From assembly GCA_030150795.1 (NCBI GenBank), contig JASLFF010000271.1, positions 1 to 10,349 of the forward strand: DNA of 10,349 nt. The letters are read 5' to 3'. This document shows, piece by piece, positions 1 through 7,391 of the stretch. The stretch is from Terriglobales bacterium. Lineage in GTDB: Bacteria; Acidobacteriota; Terriglobia; Terriglobales; Gp1-AA117. The notes under the pieces are model-generated. The model saw only the letters and a program-made list of their open reading frames with translations. It ran no database searches and was not told the DNA's origin. Numbering within the stretch: position 1 is the first letter of the stretch; each line of letters opens with the position of its first letter. A program made the translations under genes and the position numbers.

Positions 1-11
1 TCTCTGCCCGG

Positions 12-1601
12 TCACTTCCCTGGCTTCACCGCCTCCTGGTACCACGAGTCCAGTGCGCGCTTCATCTCCTTCATCGCGACAGCATCGTTATAGACCATGT
101 GGCCGCCCTTGAAATCTGCAAAGGTGATGTTCTTGCGATAGTCAGGCTCCAGGCGCAGATGCTGGAATGTATAGGCGCTGGCATAAAACGGCGTGGCCAG
201 GTCATACATGCCTTCCATCACCAGAACTTTCAGATATTTATTTTTCGCCATGGCCGATTGCAGCTTCGTCGCCGTTTGCGGGTAGCCTCCGATCCCCGCA
301 CTAAAGTCCATCGCCGTGCCCCAATCCCATGCACGGTTGATGCCCTCATAATTCCAGATCACATAGGGCAGTTCGGATTTGTATCCCAGCTCACTGCCGG
401 CGTAATCGTTCATCACGGCGTTGAAGGCGGGCATCAGTGCCGCCATGGCAGGATCAAAGAACGGCTCGTGCGCGCTGCTCAGCGGCAGGGGCGAGGCAAC
501 ACGTCCGTCAACGCGCCCGACTTCGAGTTTGCGGTCTTTGAGCAGGTTGTGCATGAAGACCTGAGGCTCAATGCGAAGGTCGTTCTCTTCAATCAGCTCC
601 GGCTTCAGTCCTGTGTATGCGGCAAGTTGCTCGATGATCTGCTTGCGTTTCTCGGGCGACAGAGCATTTCCCAGGGCCAGGGCCTGAGCATAGTCGGTGG
701 CGCACCATTGCTCCACTTTCTTGATGGTGGCTTCAAGATTGACCGTGAGTTCCGCCGCCAGCTTCTTGTGGTACGCCGCGATCATGGTATAGCTGGGGAC
801 AATCACTTGGTACGGAAGATCGTTCATGTTGCCGGATAGCAGTGTGGTGAAATCCAGGCCAACCGAGAGCAGGGCCACGCCATTGACCGGAATGTAATTG
901 TCCGCCAGATGGTTCACCAATGCGGCGGCGCGCGTGGTGCCGTAACTCTCGCCAAATAGAAACAGCGGCGAGCGCCAGCGCTGGTAGCGCGAAAGGTAAA
1001 TCCTGATGAAACGACAGAAGGCGTCGGCATCGCCCATCACGTTGTAAAACTTTTTCGTAAGATCAGCGCGGACGCGACTGTAACCAGTCCCCGGCGCGTC
1101 AATAAACACCAGATCGGTACGGTCTAAGATCGTCTCGGGGTTATCCACTGTGACGTAGGGAGGCGCGGGAACGCCGCCATCCGGTTCCAGCTTGATTTTG
1201 CGCGGACCGAGCGCGCCCATGTGCAGCCATGCCGTCGCGGTGCCAGGACCGCCGTTGAATACAAAGGTCAGCGGCCGTGTGCGCGCATCCTCGCCGTCGA
1301 GCGTATAAGCAGTAAAAAAGATCGCCGCTTCCGTGGGGCCGCTTTCGGGCTTGAGCAATATGCGTCCTGTGGTGGCGGTGTACTTCAGCGGCTTGCCTCC
1401 GACCGTGATTTGGTGGTGCGTTACCACGGACGCGCCATCCGCCAGCGGATCGTCTTCATGCCCGGGCTCTCGCCCGAGTTCATGCGCTGGCTGCGCGGCT
1501 GGCGCTGTGTCGGCTTTTTGTTGTGATGGCCGCTGCGGCGCAGATTGCTGGGCTGTGGCTATAGATAGTGTGGTGAGAACAAGCAAAGCGAGGCGGATCA
1601 T
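12..1601 (-). CDS. Secreted S10-family serine carboxypeptidase-like protein
   Basis: 529-residue alpha/beta-hydrolase of peptidase family S10, predicted to be exported and to cleave C-terminal residues from peptides. Seen: a signal peptide at residues 1-17 (hydrophobic run after MIR, likely cut near ATA-QQ), then a Pro/Ala/Gln-rich linker to about 55. The oxyanion motif NGGPG is at 116-120 and the nucleophile elbow GESYG has Ser219. Asp467 (in YDLATP) and His501 (in GGHMVY) complete the triad, so the enzyme looks intact. The reading frame is open for 65 more codons upstream (to 1796), but that extension is not signal-like and would bury the export signal. A TATAAT box at 1647-1652 also lies inside it, so I start at the ATG at 1601. 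The Shine-Dalgarno is weak. It is divergent from the orphan receiver gene and shows no functional link to the stressosome operon. Family assignment is firm; substrate is unknown, and not every S10-like protein is a proven peptidase. Confidence 0.9.
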   Translation of the reverse strand: MIRLALLVLTTLSIATAQQSAPQRPSQQKADTAPAAQPAHELGREPGHEDDPLADGASVVTHHQITVGGKPLKYTATTGRILLKPESGPTEAAIFFTAYTLDGEDARTRPLTFVFNGGPGTATAWLHMGALGPRKIKLEPDGGVPAPPYVTVDNPETILDRTDLVFIDAPGTGYSRVRADLTKKFYNVMGDADAFCRFIRIYLSRYQRWRSPLFLFGESYGTTRAAALVNHLADNYIPVNGVALLSVGLDFTTLLSGNMNDLPYQVIVPSYTMIAAYHKKLAAELTVNLEATIKKVEQWCATDYAQALALGNALSPEKRKQIIEQLAAYTGLKPELIEENDLRIEPQVFMHNLLKDRKLEVGRVDGRVASPLPLSSAHEPFFDPAMAALMPAFNAVMNDYAGSELGYKSELPYVIWNYEGINRAWDWGTAMDFSAGIGGYPQTATKLQSAMAKNKYLKVLVMEGMYDLATPFYASAYTFQHLRLEPDYRKNITFADFKGGHMVYNDAVAMKEMKRALDSWYQEAVKPGK

Positions 1602-1646
1602 GGAGGCTGGGAACCCTTTCGTCGTGCTGAGATGACGAAACGGGAC

Positions 1647-1652
1647 ATTATA
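1647..1652 (-). promoter_or_regulatory. Candidate -10 box for the S10 peptidase gene
   Basis: A perfect TATAAT on the minus strand lies 46 bp upstream of the chosen ATG at 1601. I see no good TTGACA-like -35 at 16-18 bp (CCCATT is the nearest hexamer). Transcription would begin near 1640, giving a leader of about 40 nt. It supports the shorter, signal-peptide-containing start of the peptidase. Confidence 0.4.
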
Positions 1653-1707
1653 GAGTTGGCAACGGGGAAAATGGGAGGTCAGGGATTGGGCTGGCGCCAT
1701 TTTTCGA

Positions 1708-1736
1708 TTGACATAAAAGCGAACAAATAGTAAAAG
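1708..1736 (+). promoter_or_regulatory. Candidate sigma-70-type promoter for the orphan receiver gene
   Basis: A consensus -35 hexamer TTGACA (1708-1713) is followed after 17 bp by TAAAAG (1731-1736), a 4/6 match to the -10 consensus. It points toward the receiver gene and would give a leader of about 125 nt containing a small inverted repeat (1786-1798). The -35 match and spacing are good and the -10 is mediocre. Confidence 0.35.
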
Positions 1737-1867
1737 TTCTAGATCGGCGCTGGGTGAGTTAATGGAGACCGGAACTCTGCTTTGTGGTTGAAACAACCTG
1801 CTAAGAGGTTCACAATCTCAGCACTCGTTAGCTCTTATCCTCGAAACGGGCAGAAACTGAGACCCCC

Positions 1868-2263
1868 TTGGGACACAACTGCGACAAAGAAACCATTCTT
1901 GTGGTGGATGACGAAGAGTCTCTACGCACCGTCGTCGTGGATCTGCTCGGCCATCTGGGGTATTGCACGCTTTCCGCGGCCAACGGCCCTGCAGCCATGG
2001 AATTGGCGGAGGGGTATCCCGGCAAAATTGACCTGCTGCTGACGGACGTGGTGATGCATCCGCTTCCCGGCCCGGTACTGGCTGAAAAACTGATGCGCTC
2101 ACGGCCGGAGATGAAAGTGATCTTTATCTCGGGTTATGCCAACCCATCGCTGGCGCCGGATGGCGTTTTGAAGCCCGATACCGTGCTGGTGCACAAGCCC
2201 TTTACCATGAAGATCCTTTCCGCCAAGCTGCGTGAAGTGCTGGGAGATCCCCCAAAAGGCTAA
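1868..2263 (+). CDS. Orphan single-domain response regulator (CheY-like receiver)
   Basis: 131-residue stand-alone receiver domain. Acidic pocket residues are Asp14, Asp15 and Glu16 (VVDDEE), the phospho-acceptor is Asp60 (LLLTDVVM), the switch Ser is Ser88 (FISGYA) and the conserved Lys is Lys110 (HKPF), so it should be phosphorylatable. No DNA-binding or enzymatic output domain follows. The start is a TTG. It is the only usable initiation codon between an in-frame TAG at 1829-1831 and the acidic motif, and its ribosome binding site is weak (GAG at 1859-1861). In style (LLLTDVVM, VIFISGYA, HKPFT) the domain closely resembles the C-terminal receivers of PAS-type hybrid histidine kinases, so it may descend from one that lost its kinase part. 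Partner kinase unknown; the two kinases downstream on the opposite strand are candidates by proximity only. Confidence 0.82.
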   Translation: MGHNCDKETILVVDDEESLRTVVVDLLGHLGYCTLSAANGPAAMELAEGYPGKIDLLLTDVVMHPLPGPVLAEKLMRSRPEMKVIFISGYANPSLAPDGVLKPDTVLVHKPFTMKILSAKLREVLGDPPKG

Positions 2264-2509
2264 ACATTTCGGCCGGAAATATTGGGAAACCCTGAATTTT
2301 TGAAGATTGCCGGGAGCGGCGTTGGGGGCCCGAAGGCTGAAAATTAGCCATCAAAAGCTGTCTACGCCAGGACACAAGACAGAGATTTTCTGACACACAA
2401 CCGCCGTTCAGCCACATCTTTAAGCTATTGATAATACAAAGACAGAGCTGCTTGGCCCCGCGGTTGCACTATCTCTTGCCGGCAACAATATTTGGAAAGG
2501 GGGCTCACC
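2264..2509. other. Gene-poor spacer with weak hairpins
   Basis: No convincing protein gene. Just after the receiver stop there is an inverted repeat (ATTTC 2266-2270, GAAAT 2276-2280, around GGCCG) and then GGGAAACCC (2284-2292) followed by a short T run at 2297-2301. Together these might act as a weak terminator. A GATAAT hexamer at 2430-2435 could be a -10 box for the small membrane protein gene downstream, but its -35 region (TTCAGC) is poor. Confidence 0.25.
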
Positions 2510-2611
2510 GTGAATAGTGGAGAGATGGCCGGCAGCAGAAACTTCTTGATCTGGATGGGACTGTGGATCGCCGCATTGATGGTCCTGCTGCCCGCGCTGG
2601 CCGGAAGCTAG
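2510..2611 (+). CDS. Small single-pass membrane protein (33 residues), unrecognised
   Basis: Short open frame starting with GTG, preceded at 6-7 nt by a strong purine-rich Shine-Dalgarno AAAGGGGG (2496-2503). The product has a short polar N-terminus (MNSGEMAGSRN) and then a hydrophobic stretch, residues 12-31 (FLIWMGLWIAALMVLLPALA), long enough for one transmembrane helix. It ends GS and TAG. The ribosome site, composition and single helix are typical of real bacterial small membrane proteins. Against it: the frame is short, there is no recognised homologue, and an internal ATG at codon 6 could be the true start. Function unknown; a small membrane regulator or a hydrophobic type I toxin-like peptide are both possible, and nothing in the sequence decides between them. 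Confidence 0.45.
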   Translation: MNSGEMAGSRNFLIWMGLWIAALMVLLPALAGS

Positions 2612-2670
2612 GGAGTGCTTATTCCGGGAAAGGGCTTGCGATGGCAATCGACCCTCGCGTTGATCAAAGG

Positions 2671-2716
2671 GTTAAAGGTCGTCGGTTTAAAAGGATCTCG
2701 GTTTAAAGATCTTCGG
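2671..2716 (-). repeat. Three degenerate 15-16 bp tandem repeats after the operon's last gene
   Basis: On the minus strand, immediately after the TGA of the last kinase gene, come three related units: CCGAAGATCTTTAAA (2716-2702), CCGAGATCCTTTTAAA (2701-2686) and CCGACGACCTTTAAC (2685-2671). They share CCGA at the start and CTTTAA near the end. They do not form an obvious GC-rich terminator. Role unknown. Confidence 0.5.
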
Positions 2717-4207
2717 TCAACGTTCATTGAGCAATTCCTGCGGCGTTACCTTTTCTGCCCTGGATTTGTATTCGCCCGGCGCACCATTTGGCAGGAAGAC
2801 CCTGAAGCAGGTTCCAGCGCCGCCGGTGGCGCGTCGTGATCGAAAACGCAAAGTGCCGCGATGTTTTATTACCAAGCTGTTGGCCAGCCATAGTCCCAGC
2901 CCGGTGCCTTTGAGCTCTTTGGTGGTAAAGAACGGTTCCAGCACCCGGTTGCGCAGCTCTTTTGGTATGCCCGGCCCTTGATCATGAATGGTAAAAACCA
3001 CGCCTGGAACGCCGTGCGAGCTGTCTTTGCGGAGACGGATGGAAAGGCAGCCGTGTTCGGGTGAGGCGTCAATGGCGTTGCCGATCAGGTTGGCAAAAAC
3101 CTGGCGCAGTTCGCCGGGAAACCCGTGGATGCAAAACGCCGGGCCTTTTTTGAAATCGACTGTTATGTGCTTGGTTTCCATCTGCACCACGTACAACGCC
3201 AGAACGGATTGCACCATGTCCTGAAAATCCAGTTCCACGGCGATCTTGGTTTCACGATGGAACGAGAGAATCTGCTTCGTGATCTTGGCTACACGGTCCA
3301 GCTCTCTGGTCGCCTGTTTCAAAAATTCCTGGATTTGCTGCTGGTCAGCCGTATGCATGGCAAGATAAATCAGGTTGGTCAAGGCTTCCAGGGGGTTATT
3401 GATTTCATGAGCGATGGTTTGGGCCAGCCTGCCGGTGGCCGCCAGTTTTTCCGTGTGGCGCAGGGTTTCTTCCGCCAGCTTGCGCTCGGTAATGTTGGTC
3501 AAGACCACGATGGAGCCAAAACGCTGCTCGCCGCTCATCACCGGATCGGCTGTAATCAGAAACCAGTTTTGTCCCTGCTGCCGCTCAGCTACATACCGGG
3601 AAGTGTCAGGAAAGGTGAGAAAATCCGCGTTGCCCAGCACTTGGGTCAGTATGGTCACTGCATCCTGTCCAATAACTTCGCTGAAGGACCTGCCGCTCAA
3701 CGCCGCAAAGGCCCGATTGCAGCGTACAACTTTGTTTTCTGTATCCAGCAGCACCAGGTATTCCGGCAGGGCGTCCACCGTGGATTGCCATTCCTGGGCG
3801 GATTGCCGCGAAATCAATTCCACCTGCTTGAGGCGCAGGAGAGATTTTACGGTCGCCACCAGCACAGTGGCATCAATGGGATGCGTAAGATATCCGTCGG
3901 CTCCGCCCTCAAGCGCCTGGGCCTTGCTCTCATTGCTCACGAATGACGCGGAGATTTGCAGCACCGGTACTGAGCGTGTAGCTGGATCACTCTTGATGCG
4001 ACGGCAAACTTCATAGCCCGAAATGTCAGGCAGCTTCACATCAAGAATCACCAGGTCCGGACAAGATCTCACTCGTTCCAGCGCGTCTTTGCCGGTGGTA
4101 GACTGCTCCACTTCCAGGCCTGCGCGCGCCAGGATGCGCGAAAGCACGTAGCGGTTTTGCTCCGTGTCGTCCACCAGCAGGATTCGTGATGTTTTGCGCG
4201 CTGTCAT
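2717..4207 (-). CDS. Sensor histidine kinase, REC-PAS-HisKA-HATPase
   Basis: 496-residue soluble histidine kinase with no transmembrane segment. Order: N-terminal receiver, residues about 6-125 (Asp18/Asp19 pocket, phospho-acceptor Asp56 in VILDVKLP); PAS domain about 140-247 ending in the usual DxT-like join (LTNITERK); dimerisation/phospho-acceptor helix with His267 in IAHEINNP; catalytic ATPase domain with N-box Asn377 (LIGNAIDAS), G1 box DQGPGI (409-414), F-box EPFFTT and G2 box GTGLGL (434-439). The kinase core is intact. In the receiver the conserved Lys before Pro is His109 (YLTHPID), a change I recognise from related N-terminal receivers. The gene starts 6 bp after the preceding hybrid kinase stop, so it is the last gene of the operon. 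The architecture suggests it receives phosphate or allosteric input on its receiver, possibly from the upstream hybrid kinase or the stand-alone receiver, and passes signal to an unlinked regulator. Confidence 0.9.
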   Translation of the reverse strand: MTARKTSRILLVDDTEQNRYVLSRILARAGLEVEQSTTGKDALERVRSCPDLVILDVKLPDISGYEVCRRIKSDPATRSVPVLQISASFVSNESKAQALEGGADGYLTHPIDATVLVATVKSLLRLKQVELISRQSAQEWQSTVDALPEYLVLLDTENKVVRCNRAFAALSGRSFSEVIGQDAVTILTQVLGNADFLTFPDTSRYVAERQQGQNWFLITADPVMSGEQRFGSIVVLTNITERKLAEETLRHTEKLAATGRLAQTIAHEINNPLEALTNLIYLAMHTADQQQIQEFLKQATRELDRVAKITKQILSFHRETKIAVELDFQDMVQSVLALYVVQMETKHITVDFKKGPAFCIHGFPGELRQVFANLIGNAIDASPEHGCLSIRLRKDSSHGVPGVVFTIHDQGPGIPKELRNRVLEPFFTTKELKGTGLGLWLANSLVIKHRGTLRFRSRRATGGAGTCFRVFLPNGAPGEYKSRAEKVTPQELLNER

Positions 4208-4213
4208 CGCCGG

Positions 4214-6361
4214 CTATTTTTCTTCTGGTCCCGCAATGTCCATCTTGGCCAGTGAGCTCAACAACGATTCAGGAGAGAGTGAAGTGGTTACGTCACTCTT
4301 GGCGATCAGTCCAGCGGCCAGGTCGGTCAACCGCTTCTTCTCTTCGCCCGTCAGCAATTTTGACGTGTACACAATCACCGGCAGGCGGCGTGTCTGTTCC
4401 TGGTCACGTAGCTTCTGCAAAACTTCAAAGCCGCCCATCCCAGGCATTACCAGGTCAAGGATCACGGCATCCGGCTGCTCGCGATCGATGATGTCCAGCG
4501 CTTCCTGTCCATTATGCGCTTCCATCAGGTTCAGCCAGGGACGGTCGAGCAACTCGCGCAGGATATACAAGGACAAATCGTTGTCGTCCACCAGCAGAAG
4601 CTTCTTTGGTTTTTCCTGCCGGGTAACGCGGCGAACGTCCTGCAATAAGCTTGCGGCATCAAGCGGCTTGCTCACGGCCAAAGCAGCACCCAGATCCAGG
4701 GCTTTTGTGGAATCCTCTGGCGCAGTGATGGCCACAATCGGAATTTGCTCGCCTGGCTCCCCCGGTTTTGGGAAAAACCGGAGAAAATCCCATGCCGGAT
4801 TCTCAATCTCCTGTATATCCAGTACCACTGCGCGGGGCTGGTGGCGTTCCAGCCATGTCTCTGCGCGCTCCACGCTTTGCATATGAATCAACTGAAATTC
4901 TGACGTCTTAAAAACAGAATCGATTAAGGAAAATGTCTGCGCCTCTGGTGCGATCAATAACACCGTGGGTCGTGAAAACTCCGGCGCCGGCATCTCTTCG
5001 CGCGATCCGGCCACGTCAGCTTCACCTTTATAGACGACCGGCAGTTCCACAAAGAAGCTCGATCCGCGCCCTAATTCGCTGGTCACCCATACTTTGCCAC
5101 CCAGCAGCAAGGCCATTTTTCTGCACAGCGGCAGCCCCAGTCCGGTACCGCGATAGCGCTCCTGCAATGGATTTTCTATTTGAGAAAATTCCTGAAACAC
5201 CGTCTCCAGGTGTTCCGGCGGAATGCCAATTCCTGTGTCCGTAACTTCAAACAGCACTGAGCCGCTGCCGCGCATCTCGGCGGAAATCTTTATTTCGCCC
5301 TGCGGCGTAAATTTAATTGCGTTGGAAATAAAGTTTCTCAGTATCTGTGAGACCTTGCCTTCATCTGTCCGCATAGGCGGCAGATTTGCGCCCTCTATAA
5401 AAACCAGGTCCACGGAAGTGTTGTCCGCCAGCAGCGGTTTCAGCATGCCCTTCAGAGCGCTGAACAGCTCCATCACCTCAAACGTCTTCACCCTGATCCG
5501 GACTTTTCCTGCTTCCACCTTGGCCAGATCGAGCAAGTCATTCACCATCTCGGATAATGTCTTCGCCGACTCCAGGATGAATCCCACCTGGGTTTCCTGA
5601 TCGCCTGTCAGGTCTCCATCCAGCCGGTCCAGCAGTATCCGCGCAAGAGACATAATGGAGTTCAGAGGCGTGCGGAACTCATGCGATATGTTGGAAAGAA
5701 AACTGGTCTTCAAGTCTGATGCGCGCCGCAAATAATCCGCTCGCTCATCCAGTTCCGCATACAGCGCAACCACGCCGCGGTTTGTGTCTTCCAGTTCGCG
5801 ATTCAGCAACGCCAGCTCTTCCTGCCGGGCGCGCAGTTCCTGCAATGTCTTCAGCAACTCGCGGTTTTGCCGGTCGATTTCCTCGTATGGGCTTTCCGGC
5901 GTCTTGCTATTGATCTTGTCATTCACGTCCTTCAGCCGCACAGGCGTAAGCAGCGGAGCGGAAAACGGCAGGTCTTTGCCCATCTTCACCACGGTTCCGG
6001 AAGGGTTGCTGATGATTTCGAAGTTGTCCATCAGCCGCTTGGTGCCTATAATGCCAAGGCCCATCCCTGTCTGGGAGCGATAACGGCCTTCAAGAATTTC
6101 ATTCAGATTATCGATTCCCGGGCCGGTATCTGAAACCGTGATCACCAGTATCTGCGTCCGTCCGGTATCCACTTCAAAACTTACTTTTCCGCCACGAGCA
6201 TAGCGATAGGCATTCCGCGCCATCTCTGAAGTTGCGGTGGCCAGCCGGATTTGCTCCTGATTGTCAAAGCCCAGTAGCGCGGCAATTTCTCGCGCTCGCT
6301 GGCGGGCCTGGACCACGTCGCGTTCATTCCGTAATGTAATGATGGAAAGCCGGTCGCTCAT
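4214..6361 (-). CDS. Hybrid histidine kinase with N-terminal RsbT-like ATPase domain and two receivers
   Basis: 715 residues, cytosolic. Residues 1-135 form an RsbT/anti-sigma-type GHKL ATPase: SEMARN with Glu46 and Asn50, DTGPGI at 78-83, and TGMGLG lid at 98-103, closely paralleling the stand-alone RsbT in this operon. A coiled-coil linker (about 160-215, heptad-like Leu/Glu/Arg) leads to a standard kinase core: His227 in SNISHEFRTPLNS, Asn347, DTGIGI at 375-380 and GTGLGL at 405-410. Two receivers follow. The first (about 465-580) keeps Asp515 and Lys565, but its acidic pocket reads LLIAPEA instead of the usual Asp-Asp, so it is probably poorly phosphorylated. The second (about 595-712) has VDDND, Asp636, a Thr in VYTSK and Lys688, and looks functional. 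It lies 19 bp downstream of the RsbX-like gene. The fusion suggests that an RsbT-type switch input controls a phosphorelay; that is inference. Confidence 0.9.
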   Translation of the reverse strand: MSDRLSIITLRNERDVVQARQRAREIAALLGFDNQEQIRLATATSEMARNAYRYARGGKVSFEVDTGRTQILVITVSDTGPGIDNLNEILEGRYRSQTGMGLGIIGTKRLMDNFEIISNPSGTVVKMGKDLPFSAPLLTPVRLKDVNDKINSKTPESPYEEIDRQNRELLKTLQELRARQEELALLNRELEDTNRGVVALYAELDERADYLRRASDLKTSFLSNISHEFRTPLNSIMSLARILLDRLDGDLTGDQETQVGFILESAKTLSEMVNDLLDLAKVEAGKVRIRVKTFEVMELFSALKGMLKPLLADNTSVDLVFIEGANLPPMRTDEGKVSQILRNFISNAIKFTPQGEIKISAEMRGSGSVLFEVTDTGIGIPPEHLETVFQEFSQIENPLQERYRGTGLGLPLCRKMALLLGGKVWVTSELGRGSSFFVELPVVYKGEADVAGSREEMPAPEFSRPTVLLIAPEAQTFSLIDSVFKTSEFQLIHMQSVERAETWLERHQPRAVVLDIQEIENPAWDFLRFFPKPGEPGEQIPIVAITAPEDSTKALDLGAALAVSKPLDAASLLQDVRRVTRQEKPKKLLLVDDNDLSLYILRELLDRPWLNLMEAHNGQEALDIIDREQPDAVILDLVMPGMGGFEVLQKLRDQEQTRRLPVIVYTSKLLTGEEKKRLTDLAAGLIAKSDVTTSLSPESLLSSLAKMDIAGPEEK

Positions 6362-6380
6362 CAGGTTTCACTCGATCAAA

Positions 6381-7391
6381 CTAGACTGATGCTGCTCCCC
6401 TCAGCACCAACACGCTGGCATCGTCGCGCTCCCTGCGGAAATCGCGTAACAAAACACCGGCAATCAGCGCCGGCTGCCGCGCCAGCAGGCCCGGATACCG
6501 CGAAAGGTCCCAGCGCGACTGCAACCCGTCAGAATGCATCACCAGAACGCCATCCTTAGGCCATTCAACTTTGAACTCCTGCACTCTCGCCATCACGTGT
6601 CCTAGCGTGCCATTGTGTGAAACCAGGCTGCGGCTCAGCGTATGACTTAGGATGCTCCCTGAGATGTTGCCGACGCCGGCATACGTCAATGTTCCTGCCA
6701 GCGTGCGCACTTCCGCGATGGCCGCTGCCGCGCCCCGGGTTTTCTTTAGTGCGTCGTGCAAGCGCGAGATCAAGCTTGCCGGGGATTCGCTGCTATGTGC
6801 GCGGAACACCCGTACCGCTTCATCCGCTGCGTCCGCTGCTTGCATGCCGTGGCCTAGCCCATCAGCCATCAGCACTATGCACCTGTCGCCATTGATTTCC
6901 CAGGCCAGGTTGTCGCCGGAAACCTTCTCACCGGCGAGCGGGGAGACCAGCCCGGCAAGCTCTACTGAGGATTTGCGCGAGTGCGCCCCATCTTCCTGCT
7001 GCTCTATGCGGGCGAAAACGGCTGTGCCTTTTGTGCTGGAAAATACGTCAAAGACCTCCGCCATGCGCCTGATCGCGCCCAGTCCGGTCCCAGGAGTGCC
7101 GCCGGTCGAGTATCCATCCTGCAGCGCGCGTGACAGATCAGCGATACCCGGCCCACGGTCCAGGGCCACGATATCCATTCTTGTTTCGTTCTTGGATTTG
7201 ATGCCTGAAAGCAGCAGCTGCCCACCGCCGCCATAGACCACCGCATTTCGTGCAGCTTCAGTGATCACAATTGCCGTTTCACCTGATTTTGTTTCACTCA
7301 GGCCAAGCAAGGCGGCCATGCGCGCGCCGGCGCGCCGGGCTTCAGCCGTGGAACTGAAATCGGACAACGAGACCGTTTGAGAGAGAAACAT
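6381..7391 (-). CDS. RsbX-like PP2C/SpoIIE phosphatase with N-terminal RsbT-like ATPase domain
   Basis: 336 residues. Residues 1-135 are a GHKL ATPase of RsbT/anti-sigma type: TEAARN with Glu45 and Asn49, DRGPGI at 78-83, GTGLG at 101-105. Residues about 145-335 are a SpoIIE/PP2C-type serine phosphatase with metal-binding aspartates in SGDN (Asp160), MADGLGHG (Asp177), HSDGL (Asp288) and RDDAS (Asp323/Asp324). By position after rsbT and by the compact catalytic domain, it should be the RsbX equivalent that dephosphorylates RsbR and RsbS and resets the stressosome. Bacillus RsbX is only about 200 residues and lacks the ATPase part. Its ATG overlaps the rsbT stop by one base (TAATG), implying translational coupling. 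Alternative: an RsbU-like activator phosphatase, but I see no RsbU-type N-terminal RsbT-binding domain. Proteins of this ATPase-phosphatase layout are known in other bacteria. Confidence 0.88.
   Translation of the reverse strand: MFLSQTVSLSDFSSTAEARRAGARMAALLGLSETKSGETAIVITEAARNAVVYGGGGQLLLSGIKSKNETRMDIVALDRGPGIADLSRALQDGYSTGGTPGTGLGAIRRMAEVFDVFSSTKGTAVFARIEQQEDGAHSRKSSVELAGLVSPLAGEKVSGDNLAWEINGDRCIVLMADGLGHGMQAADAADEAVRVFRAHSSESPASLISRLHDALKKTRGAAAAIAEVRTLAGTLTYAGVGNISGSILSHTLSRSLVSHNGTLGHVMARVQEFKVEWPKDGVLVMHSDGLQSRWDLSRYPGLLARQPALIAGVLLRDFRRERDDASVLVLRGAASV

Noticed and set aside
99..839. 246-codon plus-strand frame
   Set aside because: Antisense to the S10 peptidase with its intact triad; no recognisable domain and no ribosome site context.
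1602..1796. 65-residue N-terminal extension of the S10 peptidase
   Set aside because: It would place the signal peptide internally, its own sequence is not signal-like, and a TATAAT box lies within it 46 bp before the better start.
1782..2042. 86-codon plus-strand frame starting in the receiver leader
   Set aside because: It runs in a different frame across the receiver gene, whose residues are conserved; Trp/Pro/Cys-rich composition is typical of an out-of-frame read.
3125..3946. 273-codon plus-strand frame (and the 200-codon frame at 3414-4016)
   Set aside because: Both are antisense to the REC-PAS kinase, which is supported by all kinase boxes; their translations resemble no family.
4164..4886. 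240-codon plus-strand frame
   Set aside because: Antisense to the receiver domains of the hybrid kinase; Ser/Arg-rich shadow composition.
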